A stretch of DNA of 6,771 bases from Nitrospirota bacterium (GTDB lineage: Bacteria; Nitrospinota; Nitrospinia; Nitrospinales; Nitrospinaceae). A model generated the notes under the pieces. It was not told the DNA's origin. It made no database searches and saw nothing but the letters and a program-made list of their open reading frames with translations. Below are positions 1 to 5,850 of the stretch, one piece after another. The number at the start of each line of letters is the position of its first letter. The first letter of the stretch is position 1. The stretch spans positions 1-6,771 of the forward strand of contig JAUVMD010000068.1 of NCBI GenBank assembly GCA_030600405.1, read 5' to 3'. The position numbers and the translations under genes are program-made.

Positions 1-1
1 C

Positions 2-151
2 ATGCTGGGACGTCTGCCGTTTCAGGGACCGGACGTGGACGGTCAGGTGATTCTCGAACAATGCGAGGCCGAACCCGGAGACATCGTTCCCGTATGCATC
101 ACTGGGGCACTGGATTACGATCTCGTCGCTACACCAGAAAACACAAATTAA
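2..151 (+). CDS. rimO: Ribosomal protein S12 methylthiotransferase RimO, C-terminal end (partial)
   Basis: The first 49 codons visible, read in frame from base 2 to a TAA stop at 149-151, are the end of a gene that begins outside the window. The peptide starts with GRLPFQGPDVDG and continues through PGDIVPVCITGALDYDLVA. This matches the C-terminal TRAM domain of the radical-SAM methylthiotransferases, and the PDVDG...DYDL pattern fits RimO better than the tRNA enzyme MiaB. RimO adds a methylthio group to a conserved aspartate of ribosomal protein S12, using two iron-sulfur clusters. The TRAM domain helps bind the substrate. The catalytic radical-SAM core is not visible, so the RimO/MiaB distinction rests on about 50 residues. 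The last few codons (PENTN) run straight into the repeat-rich spacer, so the extreme C-terminus may have been altered by repeat insertion; this is inference. Confidence 0.75.
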   Translation: MLGRLPFQGPDVDGQVILEQCEAEPGDIVPVCITGALDYDLVATPENTN

Positions 152-180
152 CCACCGATGAACACAGATAAACACAGATA
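151..180. repeat. Short tandem repeat, AACACAGATA units
   Basis: Bases 161-170 and 171-180 are two perfect copies of the 10-mer AACACAGATA. They are preceded by a degenerate related unit (ACCACCGATG, 151-160) that begins at the last base of the rimO stop codon. Similar units are familiar as dispersed intergenic repeats in several environmental bacteria; that is recollection, not something tested here. No coding potential is seen. Confidence 0.6.
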
Positions 181-215
181 GAAACCGAAGTAGGGAACAC
201 GGAACAAGAAAAATC

Positions 216-239
216 TCCTCTCCCCTCATGGGGAGAGGA
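216..239. repeat. Stem-loop 1 of the rimO-pfk spacer
   Basis: A perfect 10-bp inverted repeat (TCCTCTCCCC, 216-225, against GGGGAGAGGA, 230-239) closes on a TCAT loop. No T-tract follows it, so it is unlikely to be a simple intrinsic terminator of rimO. It resembles dispersed palindromic (REP/MITE-like) intergenic sequences and lies directly next to two further hairpins. Confidence 0.6.
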
Positions 240-248
240 TTAAGGTGA

Positions 249-273
249 GGGGTGGAGTTATCATAACCACCCC
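249..273. repeat. Stem-loop 2 of the rimO-pfk spacer
   Basis: GGGGTGG (249-255) pairs with CCACCCC (267-273). After a two-base bulge, TTA (258-260) can pair with TAA (264-266), leaving a three-base loop. This is the middle of three successive hairpins. It may be part of one composite repeat element rather than an independent site. Confidence 0.45.
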
Positions 274-277
274 TGCA

Positions 278-300
278 TCCCCTCCTTGAAAAGGAGGGGA
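278..300. repeat. Stem-loop 3 of the rimO-pfk spacer
   Basis: A perfect 10-bp inverted repeat (TCCCCTCCTT, 278-287, against AAGGAGGGGA, 291-300) with a GAA loop. The 3' arm contains an AAGGAGG Shine-Dalgarno-like string. It ends about 32 bases before the pfk GTG, too far to serve as its ribosome binding site, and would be buried in the stem. It is best read as part of the same repeat cluster as the two hairpins upstream. Confidence 0.6.
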
Positions 301-331
301 ATATTAACTTTTCTATTGATCGTTAATTATT

Positions 332-1528
332 GTGAGCACCATTAAAGGTACGATTGGAATATTAACGGGCGGAGGAGATGTACCGGGCTTGAATCCGGCG
401 ATCCGCGCCATCACCATGCGTGCCCTGCGCGAAGGCTACCGCGTGCTGGGCATCCGCAAGGGTTGGGAAGGGTTGATTCGTATCGACCGCGACCGCCCGG
501 CGGCGGAGCAGGAATATTGCCAGGCGCTGACCGGACAGATCGTCAACAAGGTCGGCCGTACCGGCGGCACGTTTCTGCACACCTCGCGCACCCAGCCCTC
601 CAAGGTGAAAAAGAACAAGGTCCCGGCTTCTCTCCAAAAAACGTACGCGCAGGAGATCAACGACCTGACGCCGGAAGTGATACAGAATCTGGATTACCTG
701 GGCATTGATCACCTCATTCCCATCGGCGGCGACGATACTTTGAATTATGCCTTGCACCTTCATCGGGAGGGGTGCCCCGTGCTGGCGATCCCTAAAACGA
801 TGGACAACGATGTGGCAGGTACCGATTACTGCCTTGGGTTCAGTACCTGCGTGACGCGTACGATTGAACTGTCCAATCAATTGCGCACCTCTGCCGGATC
901 GCATGAACGGTTTCTGGTGATCGAAGTGTTCGGGCGTTATGCCGGGTTTTCGGCATTGTTGCCGGCCATGGCCGGGGCCTGCAACCGGTGCCTCATTCCC
1001 GAACATCCATTCGACATGGAACGGTTGACCGAAATTTTGTCAGAAGACCGGCGGAGGAATCCCAGTAATTATTCCATCGTCATCGTTTCCGAAGGCGCCA
1101 TGTTCGAGGACGGAGGCATGGTGTTCGAAGGTGAGGAAGCCGACGCGTACGGACACAAAAAACTGGGCGGCATCGGCGAGCAGGTGGCGGCGCGCCTCAA
1201 GGAACTGTCGCCGCAATACAACGGCGGCGAACAGGTCGGCATCATCAGCCAGCGGCTGGGATATCTGGTGAGGTCGGGGCATCCCGACGCGATCGACTCC
1301 ATTGTTCCCGTCGCCTATGGCAACATGGCCATCAACCTTTTGTTGGAAGGCAAGAGCGGGCGGCTGGTCAGCCTGCGCGACGGCAAGTACGGCGACGTCG
1401 ACCTGACGGAAATCACCGCCAGCAAAAAACGCGTGAATTTAAAGAAGCATTACCACACCGAACGTCTCCGCCCCGACTACCAGAGCTTCGAAAACAAACC
1501 TCTATTCATCATGAGTTGCGAGGATTAG
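332..1528 (+). CDS. pfp: 6-phosphofructokinase, probably pyrophosphate-dependent
   Basis: A 398-residue enzyme of the PfkA superfamily that phosphorylates fructose 6-phosphate to fructose 1,6-bisphosphate in cytoplasmic glycolysis. Visible motifs are the N-terminal TGGGDVPGLN loop (12-21), GGDDT (132-136), PKTMDND with the catalytic Asp region (154-160), EVFGRYAG (198-205), SEG (253-255) and QRLGYLVRSGHPDAID (307-322). Two positions that separate phosphoryl donors in this family read Asp (second D of GGDDT) and Lys (of PKT). ATP enzymes such as E. coli PfkA have Gly at both, so PPi is the likely donor and the reaction would be near-reversible. Length and the AGTDYCLGF stretch resemble the actinobacterial/PPi subgroup. 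The GTG start at 332 is forced: a stop lies at 317-319 in frame, and the next ATG would cut the GGGD motif. No good ribosome binding site precedes it. It is separated from rpsB by a probable terminator, so it is likely its own unit. Confidence 0.92.
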   Translation: MSTIKGTIGILTGGGDVPGLNPAIRAITMRALREGYRVLGIRKGWEGLIRIDRDRPAAEQEYCQALTGQIVNKVGRTGGTFLHTSRTQPSKVKKNKVPASLQKTYAQEINDLTPEVIQNLDYLGIDHLIPIGGDDTLNYALHLHREGCPVLAIPKTMDNDVAGTDYCLGFSTCVTRTIELSNQLRTSAGSHERFLVIEVFGRYAGFSALLPAMAGACNRCLIPEHPFDMERLTEILSEDRRRNPSNYSIVIVSEGAMFEDGGMVFEGEEADAYGHKKLGGIGEQVAARLKELSPQYNGGEQVGIISQRLGYLVRSGHPDAIDSIVPVAYGNMAINLLLEGKSGRLVSLRDGKYGDVDLTEITASKKRVNLKKHYHTERLRPDYQSFENKPLFIMSCED

Positions 1529-1543
1529 CCGGGCAAGGCCCGG
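1529..1543 (+). terminator. GC-rich hairpin immediately after pfk
   Basis: CCGGGC (1529-1534) pairs with GCCCGG (1538-1543) around an AAG loop, starting at the base after the pfk stop. No T-run follows, so it is a weak terminator candidate. It may instead protect the 3' end of the mRNA. Confidence 0.3.
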
Positions 1544-1567
1544 TGCAAGTTTCGCAGGAGCAGAATG

Positions 1568-1645
1568 GGGATAGCGATCAAATGCCTTCACCCGCCGGGG
1601 TACTCCGCCCTTGCCTCCCTATAGGCATTGTGGTAAGCTATCGCC
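1568..1645. repeat. Long imperfect inverted repeat between pfk and rpsB
   Basis: The two arms pair in blocks: GATAGC (1570-1575) with GCTATC (1637-1642), ATCA (1577-1580) with TGGT (1631-1634, one G-T pair), and AATGCCT (1581-1587) with AGGCATT (1623-1629). A further GG/CC pair lies outside a one-base bulge. The enclosed loop (1588-1622) is C-rich. It could be a MITE- or REP-like insertion or a structured RNA; the sequence alone does not decide. On the minus strand, the loop and inner arm read AYREARAEYPGG (1626 down to 1591), then a stop, loosely like the start of REP-associated tyrosine transposases. No gene of that kind is intact here. Confidence 0.5.
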
Positions 1646-1666
1646 ACAGCTTTATATTGCGCTAAA

Positions 1667-1688
1667 AGCACTGTAAAGTGCTATTTTT
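1667..1688 (+). terminator. Probable intrinsic terminator downstream of pfk
   Basis: AGCACT (1667-1672) pairs with AGTGCT (1677-1682) around a GTAA loop, followed after one A by TTTTT (1684-1688). The stem is short (6 bp) but the hairpin plus T-run arrangement fits a Rho-independent terminator. It would end pfk transcripts. If the rpsB promoter lies upstream of it, it could act as an attenuator instead. Confidence 0.45.
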
Positions 1689-1724
1689 CAATTATTTAAC
1701 TCACACGCTCTTGGACTGGAACAG

Positions 1725-1776
1725 GGGTGACCGCAAGGTTTCTGTGCCGGGACGAAGGGGGCGGTGGATCCAACCC
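1725..1776 (+). promoter_or_regulatory. Possible structured rpsB leader
   Basis: ACCGC (1730-1734) can pair with GCGGT (1761-1765), and GGGT (1725-1728) with ACCC (1773-1776) outside an asymmetric internal loop. This gives a two-tier stem ending just before the rpsB ribosome binding site. In E. coli the rpsB leader is structured and bound by S2 for autogenous control; whether this leader does the same is inference from position only. No convincing promoter hexamers were found for rpsB. Confidence 0.25.
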
Positions 1777-1793
1777 ATTCTTAAGGAGAATGT

Positions 1794-2798
1794 ATGTCTG
1801 AAATTACCATGAATCAACTGTTGGAGGCTGGGGTGCACTTTGGTCACCAGACCGCGCGCTGGAATCCCAAAATGAAGAAGTATATTTATGGGGCCCGCAA
1901 CGGAATCCATATCGTCAACCTCCAGAAAACGTTGACTCATTTCAAGGAAGCGGAGAAGTATTTAAAAAACCTGTCACAACAGGGCAAAAAGATCCTGTTT
2001 GTGGCGACCAAAAAGCAGGCCCAGGAGCTGATTGCCGAGCAGGCGGAACGGGCCGGGATGTTTTACGTCAATCAACGTTGGCTGGGCGGCACGCTCACCA
2101 ACTTTGCCACCATTCGAAAAAGTATCCAGCGCCTCCTCGAACTGGAGCGCTTGGAGGAGGAAACCCAGTTCGAGCAGTTGCATAAAAAGGAAGCTCAATC
2201 AAAGCGCAAGGAAATCGAGAAACTCAACAAGTTTCTGCGAGGCATCAAGCACATGAAAGACCTTCCGGACGTCATGTTTATCGTGGATACCCGCAAGGAA
2301 CGCATTGCGATGGCGGAAGCGAACAAGCTGGGTATCAAGGTGGTGGCGATCGTGGACACCAACTGTGATCCGGACGGGATTGATTACGTGATTCCCGGAA
2401 ATGACGATGCGATTCGTTCGATAGGCCTGTTTGCCAGTCGCATTGCGGACATTTGCCTCGAAGGTCAGGAGATATACAAGGCCGTCCAAAAGGATAAGCA
2501 GGAAGCTGCCGCCAAGGAAGCTGCCATCAAAGAAGCTGCGGCGAAAGAGAAAGAAGCCGCTGCCGCCAAGGAAGCCGCGGCCAAGAAAGCTTCTGCGAAG
2601 GAAGCTGCGGCCAAGAAAGCCGCCGCATCCGCAAAAAAGTCTCCTAAGCCGGAAGCGAAAAAAGCCGATGCGGCGAAGACTGATAGCCCACCCGCTGTCA
2701 AGGAAGCCGAAAGCCCGACTGCCGCTGAGGAAACAGCCAAAGCAAACTCGGATTCGGATTCCAATGAAAGCGCTGAGGAAAAACCTGTTTCCGCCTGA
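1794..2798 (+). CDS. rpsB: 30S ribosomal protein S2 with long Ala/Lys-rich C-terminal extension
   Basis: Ribosomal protein S2 of the small subunit, which sits at the head-body junction and helps recruit S1 and the mRNA. The conserved core runs from residue 1 to about 230: [19 protein letters not shown] near the N-terminus, [17 protein letters not shown] [13 protein letters not shown] (91-103), a charged coiled-coil hairpin (about 105-155), and [14 protein letters not shown] to [25 protein letters not shown] (157-210). At 334 residues it is roughly 80-100 longer than a usual S2. The extra tail (about 237-334) holds six EAAAK-type units (237-251 in tandem, then 254-274), a Lys/Ala stretch to about 282, then a Pro/Ser/Asp/Glu-rich acidic end. 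The ATG has a strong AAGGAG (1783-1788) five bases upstream. S2 is normally co-transcribed with tsf, which follows here. Confidence 0.97.
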   Translation: MSEITMNQLLEAGVHFGHQTARWNPKMKKYIYGARNGIHIVNLQKTLTHFKEAEKYLKNLSQQGKKILFVATKKQAQELIAEQAERAGMFYVNQRWLGGTLTNFATIRKSIQRLLELERLEEETQFEQLHKKEAQSKRKEIEKLNKFLRGIKHMKDLPDVMFIVDTRKERIAMAEANKLGIKVVAIVDTNCDPDGIDYVIPGNDDAIRSIGLFASRIADICLEGQEIYKAVQKDKQEAAAKEAAIKEAAAKEKEAAAAKEAAAKKASAKEAAAKKAAASAKKSPKPEAKKADAAKTDSPPAVKEAESPTAAEETAKANSDSDSNESAEEKPVSA

Positions 2799-3012
2799 GG
2801 TAATGGCGGGGTCATTCCCGGGTTCGGGCCAGGGAGAATCCTCATTTCACCATTAATGGTATTGAGCGGCAGAGAGTTCCGGGAACCGAGTTATCGGTCA
2901 CCCTGATGCATAGCGTCCTGAATGCACAGTCCAATGGGTGGATGCGGGGCAGACAGTGCCGCCAATTGAATAAATCTTTTGTAAAATATATAGACATAGG
3001 AGAATTTAGAGA
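2799..3012 (+). other. rpsB-tsf spacer with several small palindromes
   Basis: This 214-bp gap carries no convincing gene. It holds a perfect 12-bp palindrome ACCATTAATGGT (2849-2860), an overlapping pair GTTCC/GGAAC (2876-2886), a hairpin ACCGA-GTTA-TCGGT (2885-2898), and an AT-rich end (2964-2995) before the tsf ribosome binding site AGGAG (2998-3002). None is followed by a clear T-run. A structured rpsB-tsf junction that adjusts the S2:EF-Ts ratio is plausible but is inference. Confidence 0.4.
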
Positions 3013-3606
3013 ATGGAAGTAACAGCGGAAATGGTAAAAACGCTTCGCCAGCAGTCCGGAGTGGGAATCATGGAATGTAAAAACGCGCTCAAGGAAACCA
3101 AGGGTAATATTGAAGAGGCTATCACCTACCTGCGCAAGAGAGGTATAGCGAAGGCCGATAAAAAGGGTGACCGGAGCACTGGCGACGGCGGAATCGGTTC
3201 CTATATCCATGCCGGGAATAAAATAGGCGTGCTTGTACAGCTTCAATGTGAAACTGATTTTGTTGCCAATACCGATGAGTTCAAGGATTTGTTGAAAGAT
3301 ATCGCCATGCACATTGCCGCCGCCAAACCGCGCTTCACCGCGCGTGACGATGTGACGCAGGATGTGATGGACAAGGAGCGGGAAATTTTCGCCCATCAGG
3401 CGCGCGAATCCGGCAAGCCTGATAACATCGTCGATAAGATTGTCGACGGCAAGATGTCGAAGTTCTATGAAGAGAATTGCCTGCTGGATCAGACGTTCAT
3501 CAAAGATGGCGACATGACTGTTCAAGAATTGATCAAGCAGAAGATCGCCAAGCTGGGAGAAAATATCACGGTCGGGGATTTTACGCGTTTTGAAATCAGC
3601 AAGTAA
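3013..3606 (+). CDS. tsf: Elongation factor Ts, short form
   Basis: EF-Ts is the cytoplasmic guanine-nucleotide exchange factor that releases GDP from EF-Tu so it can reload with GTP and aminoacyl-tRNA. The N-terminal UBA-like domain (about 1-45) shows [18 protein letters not shown] (11-28). The core exchange motif [10 protein letters not shown] (81-90) supplies the Asp-Phe pair that intrudes into EF-Tu. The second signature lies at [17 protein letters not shown] (149-165). At 197 residues it is close to the short Thermus type rather than the roughly 283-residue E. coli type, so it has one reduced core domain. ATG at 3013 has AGGAG ten bases upstream. It follows rpsB after an unusually structured spacer and is followed 16 bases later by the pyrH start. 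Confidence 0.97.
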   Translation: MEVTAEMVKTLRQQSGVGIMECKNALKETKGNIEEAITYLRKRGIAKADKKGDRSTGDGGIGSYIHAGNKIGVLVQLQCETDFVANTDEFKDLLKDIAMHIAAAKPRFTARDDVTQDVMDKEREIFAHQARESGKPDNIVDKIVDGKMSKFYEENCLLDQTFIKDGDMTVQELIKQKIAKLGENITVGDFTRFEISK

Positions 3607-3611
3607 ACTGC

Positions 3612-3617
3612 AGGGGG
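3612..3617 (+). promoter_or_regulatory. Ribosome binding site deciding the pyrH start
   Basis: AGGGGG at 3612-3617 lies five bases before a TTG at 3623. It supports that TTG as the pyrH start over the in-frame ATG at 3590, which lies inside tsf and lacks a matching site. Confidence 0.6.
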
Positions 3618-3622
3618 TTTCT

Positions 3623-4345
3623 TTGGATAAGCCCATTTACGATCGGGTGCTTTTGAAGTTGGGTGGCGAAAGCCTGGCCGCCGAAAACGGCGGATTCGGC
3701 ATCGATCAAGAAGCGCTCACGGGTATTGCGGCGGAAGTGGCCGAGGCGAAGAATATGGGGGTGCAGATCGCCATCGTCATCGGTGGCGGCAATATTCTGC
3801 GTGGGGCCACCGCCAGCAGTCTGGGAATGGAGCGGGTGACCGCCGATTACATGGGCATGCTAGCCACGGTGATCAACAGTCTGGCACTGCAGAATGCCTT
3901 GGAAGGCCAAGGCGTTCCGACACGCGTGTTGACCGCTCTTGATATTCGGCAGGTGGCCGAACCGTATGTAAGGCGGCGGGCTATCCGGCATCTGGAAAAG
4001 GGCCGGGTGGTGATTTTTGGCGCGGGTACCGGAAACCCTTATTTCACGACCGACACCGCAGCTTCCCTGCGTGCCATTGAAATCGAGGCCGAGGTGATCT
4101 TCAAGGCCACGAAGGTGGATGGCGTGTACTCCGCCGATCCCATGAAAGATTCCCAGGCGACGAAGTTCACCGAATTGTCTTACATCGATTTGTTAAATAA
4201 GGGACTCAAAGTGATGGACTCCACCTCGGTATCCTTGTGTATGGATAATAAACTGCCGATGGTCATTTTCAATGTCCGGCAGAAAGACAGCATCAAACGG
4301 GTCCTGTTGGGAGAAAAAATAGGAACCACTGTTGGGGCGAATTGA
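3623..4345 (+). CDS. pyrH: Uridylate kinase (UMP kinase)
   Basis: Bacterial UMP kinase of the amino-acid-kinase fold. It converts UMP and ATP to UDP and ADP in pyrimidine nucleotide synthesis, acts as a hexamer, and in relatives is activated by GTP and inhibited by UTP. Counting from the TTG start the protein has 240 residues, the family's usual size. Motifs are [10 protein letters not shown] (10-19), the phosphate loop GGGNILRG (54-61), [16 protein letters not shown] (75-90), [15 protein letters not shown] (133-147), [13 protein letters not shown] (161-173) and MDSTS (198-202). The first motif reads KLGGE where KLSGE is usual, a small difference. TTG is chosen because a good ribosome binding site precedes it and the protein then begins [13 protein letters not shown], in line with the family. 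An ATG at 3590 would add 11 residues and overlap tsf. The stop is one base from the frr ATG, so the two are likely translationally coupled. Confidence 0.95.
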   Translation: MDKPIYDRVLLKLGGESLAAENGGFGIDQEALTGIAAEVAEAKNMGVQIAIVIGGGNILRGATASSLGMERVTADYMGMLATVINSLALQNALEGQGVPTRVLTALDIRQVAEPYVRRRAIRHLEKGRVVIFGAGTGNPYFTTDTAASLRAIEIEAEVIFKATKVDGVYSADPMKDSQATKFTELSYIDLLNKGLKVMDSTSVSLCMDNKLPMVIFNVRQKDSIKRVLLGEKIGTTVGAN

Positions 4346-4346
4346 T

Positions 4347-4901
4347 ATGGATAACCTGATTAAAGATTCGGAACGCAAGATGAAGGTTTCCATCGATCAC
4401 CTGCACATCGAGCTGGGCAAGGTGAGAACCGGCCGCGCTTCAGTGTCTCTGGTGGAGGATCTCAAAATCGATTTTTACGGGAACCCCACCCCGCTGGCGC
4501 AAACCGCGACCCTGGGCGTCCCCGACAGTAAAACTATTACCATCGCTCCCTGGGATGCCTCCATGTTGCCGGTGATCGATAAGGCCATTCAGGGATCGGA
4601 CTTGGGCCTGACTCCTTCCAACGACGGCAAAGTCATCCGTCTGACCATCCCCCCGCTGACCACGGACCGGCGACAACAGCTCACCAAGGTGGTCAAGAAG
4701 TATGGCGAGGATTGCAAAGTTGCCCTCCGCAACGTCCGGCGTGAATTTAATGACAAGCTCAAGGCCATGGAAAAGAACCATTCTCTTTCCAAGGACGAGG
4801 AACGCAAGGGCCACGACAGTATCCAGAAAACCACAGACAAGTATGTGGCGGAGGTGGACAAGATCGTTCAGGGCAAGGAAAAAGATGTCCTGGAAGGTTG
4901 A
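4347..4901 (+). CDS. frr: Ribosome recycling factor
   Basis: RRF works with EF-G and IF3 in the cytoplasm to split the post-termination ribosome so that subunits can be reused. From the ATG at 4347 the product has 184 residues, matching the usual 185. Visible family features are the N-terminal helix with LGKVRTGRAS (23-32), the small beta domain around YGNPTPLAQTATL (44-56), GLTPSNDGKVIRLTIPPLTTDRR (87-109) and the C-terminal helices with RNVRRE (128-133), whose arginines contact 23S rRNA. The frame stays open upstream to a TTG at 4332, but that adds five residues that overlap pyrH, while the ATG gives the family-typical N-terminus. A GGGG run (4334-4337) may serve as a ribosome binding site. 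Placement one base after pyrH argues for coupled translation. Confidence 0.96.
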   Translation: MDNLIKDSERKMKVSIDHLHIELGKVRTGRASVSLVEDLKIDFYGNPTPLAQTATLGVPDSKTITIAPWDASMLPVIDKAIQGSDLGLTPSNDGKVIRLTIPPLTTDRRQQLTKVVKKYGEDCKVALRNVRREFNDKLKAMEKNHSLSKDEERKGHDSIQKTTDKYVAEVDKIVQGKEKDVLEG

Positions 4902-4910
4902 TGCTTGCCG

Positions 4911-4916
4911 TATAAT
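4911..4916 (+). promoter_or_regulatory. Perfect TATAAT (-10-like) in the frr-uppS spacer
   Basis: TATAAT lies ten bases after the frr stop. The region 16-18 bases upstream has no good -35 hexamer, and there is no extended -10 TG. It could be a weak internal promoter serving uppS-cdsA-dxr, or chance. Confidence 0.25.
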
Positions 4917-4939
4917 ATTGATTAGCTGAACTCAAGAAT

Positions 4940-4964
4940 CCGGTGGATTTGCCGGGCTCTTTTT
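4940..4964 (+). terminator. Weak hairpin plus T-run before uppS
   Basis: CCGGT (4940-4944) pairs with GCCGG (4951-4955), including one G-T pair, with a six-base loop. It is followed by GCTC and TTTTT (4960-4964). The stem is short, so it would be at best a partial terminator or attenuator between frr and uppS. Confidence 0.25.
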
Positions 4965-4997
4965 GCTGAAGCAATCCCAATTTACGGAGTTTTTCCC

Positions 4998-5753
4998 TTG
5001 CCTGACCCCGCGTTAATCAATCAAATTGATCTCAAACGTCTGCCGCGCCACATCGCCATCATCATGGACGGCAACGGACGCTGGGCCAAAAAGAAAATGC
5101 TCCCGCGTGTGGAGGGCCACCGCCGCGGCGTCAAAACCGTCGATAAAATCGTCACTTTATGCGCCGAGATGCACATCGAGGCCCTGACCCTGTATTCCTT
5201 CTCCGACGAAAACTGGAACCGTCCCCGCCCCGAAATCGACGCTCTCATGAAAATTCTGGACCAGTACCTGAACAAAGAACTGGAGCGTATGAAACGGGAG
5301 AACATCCGGTTCAATACCATTGGCCGCATTCACGAACTGCCGCCGGCCATTCAAAAACTCATCCGTCATGCGGAAAACTATACCCGGAGCAACGATGGTT
5401 TGATTCTGACCCTGGCGTTAAGTTACGGGGGGCGGCAGGAGATCGTCGATGCGGTTAAGAAAATCGCAAAGCTGGTGCAGGAGGGGAGTCTCCCTATCGA
5501 AGATATCGACTTTCCGGTTTTAGAAAGTAGTTTGTATACCCACGACCTTCCCGAACCGGACTTGTTAATCCGCACCAGTGGCGAAAAACGAATCAGCAAT
5601 TTTCTCCTGTACCAAATGGCCTACACCGAATTGCATTACACCCAGGTGTTGTGGCCGCAGTTCACGGAAGACGATCTGCTCAAAGCCATCATCGATTTCC
5701 AGAGCCGGGAACGGCGGTTCGGTATGATCGGCGACCAGATCGTCAAAGCCTGA
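4998..5753 (+). CDS. uppS: Isoprenyl transferase (undecaprenyl diphosphate synthase)
   Basis: Cis-prenyltransferase that extends farnesyl diphosphate with isopentenyl diphosphate units to the C55 lipid carrier used for peptidoglycan and surface polysaccharides; it acts at the inner face of the membrane. The 251 residues hold HIAIIMDGNGRWAKK (18-32) with catalytic Asp24, the substrate region YSFSDENWNRP (66-76), LALSYGGRQEI (139-149), and DLLIRTSGEKRISNFLL (188-204) with the diphosphate-binding arginines 192 and 198. AYTEL (208-212) brings the metal-binding Glu211. The motifs fit the long-chain bacterial enzyme, but chain length cannot be fixed from sequence by eye. Start is TTG at 4998 with GGAG (4986-4989) eight bases upstream; the next Met, in MDGNG, would remove the catalytic loop. 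Downstream Dxr and CdsA belong to the same lipid supply line. Confidence 0.94.
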   Translation: MPDPALINQIDLKRLPRHIAIIMDGNGRWAKKKMLPRVEGHRRGVKTVDKIVTLCAEMHIEALTLYSFSDENWNRPRPEIDALMKILDQYLNKELERMKRENIRFNTIGRIHELPPAIQKLIRHAENYTRSNDGLILTLALSYGGRQEIVDAVKKIAKLVQEGSLPIEDIDFPVLESSLYTHDLPEPDLLIRTSGEKRISNFLLYQMAYTELHYTQVLWPQFTEDDLLKAIIDFQSRERRFGMIGDQIVKA

Positions 5754-5800
5754 CCGTTGCCCCAAATGCATACTCAAAGCGCATTCTCAAGTTAGACTCT

Positions 5801-5830
5801 ATGACACTCCCCCGCAGGTTAACGTATAAG
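5801..5830 (+). promoter_or_regulatory. Promoter-like hexamers upstream of cdsA
   Basis: ATGACA (5801-5806) and TATAAG (5825-5830), each five of six matches to the sigma-70 consensus, are 18 bases apart. A transcript would start near 5837, just at the AGGAGG of cdsA, leaving an extremely short leader. This is a candidate only. Confidence 0.3.
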
Positions 5831-5850
5831 TTGAGACAGGAGGCCGCCGA

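Noticed and set aside
151..180. Tandem repeat as a CRISPR remnant
   Set aside because: The units are 10 bases and directly adjacent, with no spacers and no cas genes nearby.
362..1006. 214-residue minus-strand frame opposite pfk
   Set aside because: It lies wholly within a well-supported gene with a complete set of Pfk motifs, and shows no recognisable domain.
2465..2845. Ala/Ser/Phe-rich 126-residue frame on the minus strand across the S2 tail
   Set aside because: Antisense shadow of the GCC/AAG/GAA-rich tail; low complexity and no recognisable motif.
2431..2856. Arg/Pro/Lys-rich 141-residue frame within the end of rpsB
   Set aside because: It is the out-of-frame reading of the repetitive Ala/Lys tail of S2. 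It has no ribosome binding site of its own and its low-complexity composition follows from the repeat.
2966..2994. TTGAAT-17 bases-TATAGA as a tsf promoter
   Set aside because: Only four of six matches in each hexamer, in an AT-rich tract. A start near 3001 would fall inside the ribosome binding site.
2842..3636. 264-residue minus-strand frame across tsf
   Set aside because: Antisense to tsf, which has clear EF-Ts signatures; no recognisable protein features.
4332..4346. Upstream TTG start for frr
   Set aside because: It adds five residues overlapping pyrH; the ATG at 4347 gives the family-typical length and N-terminus.
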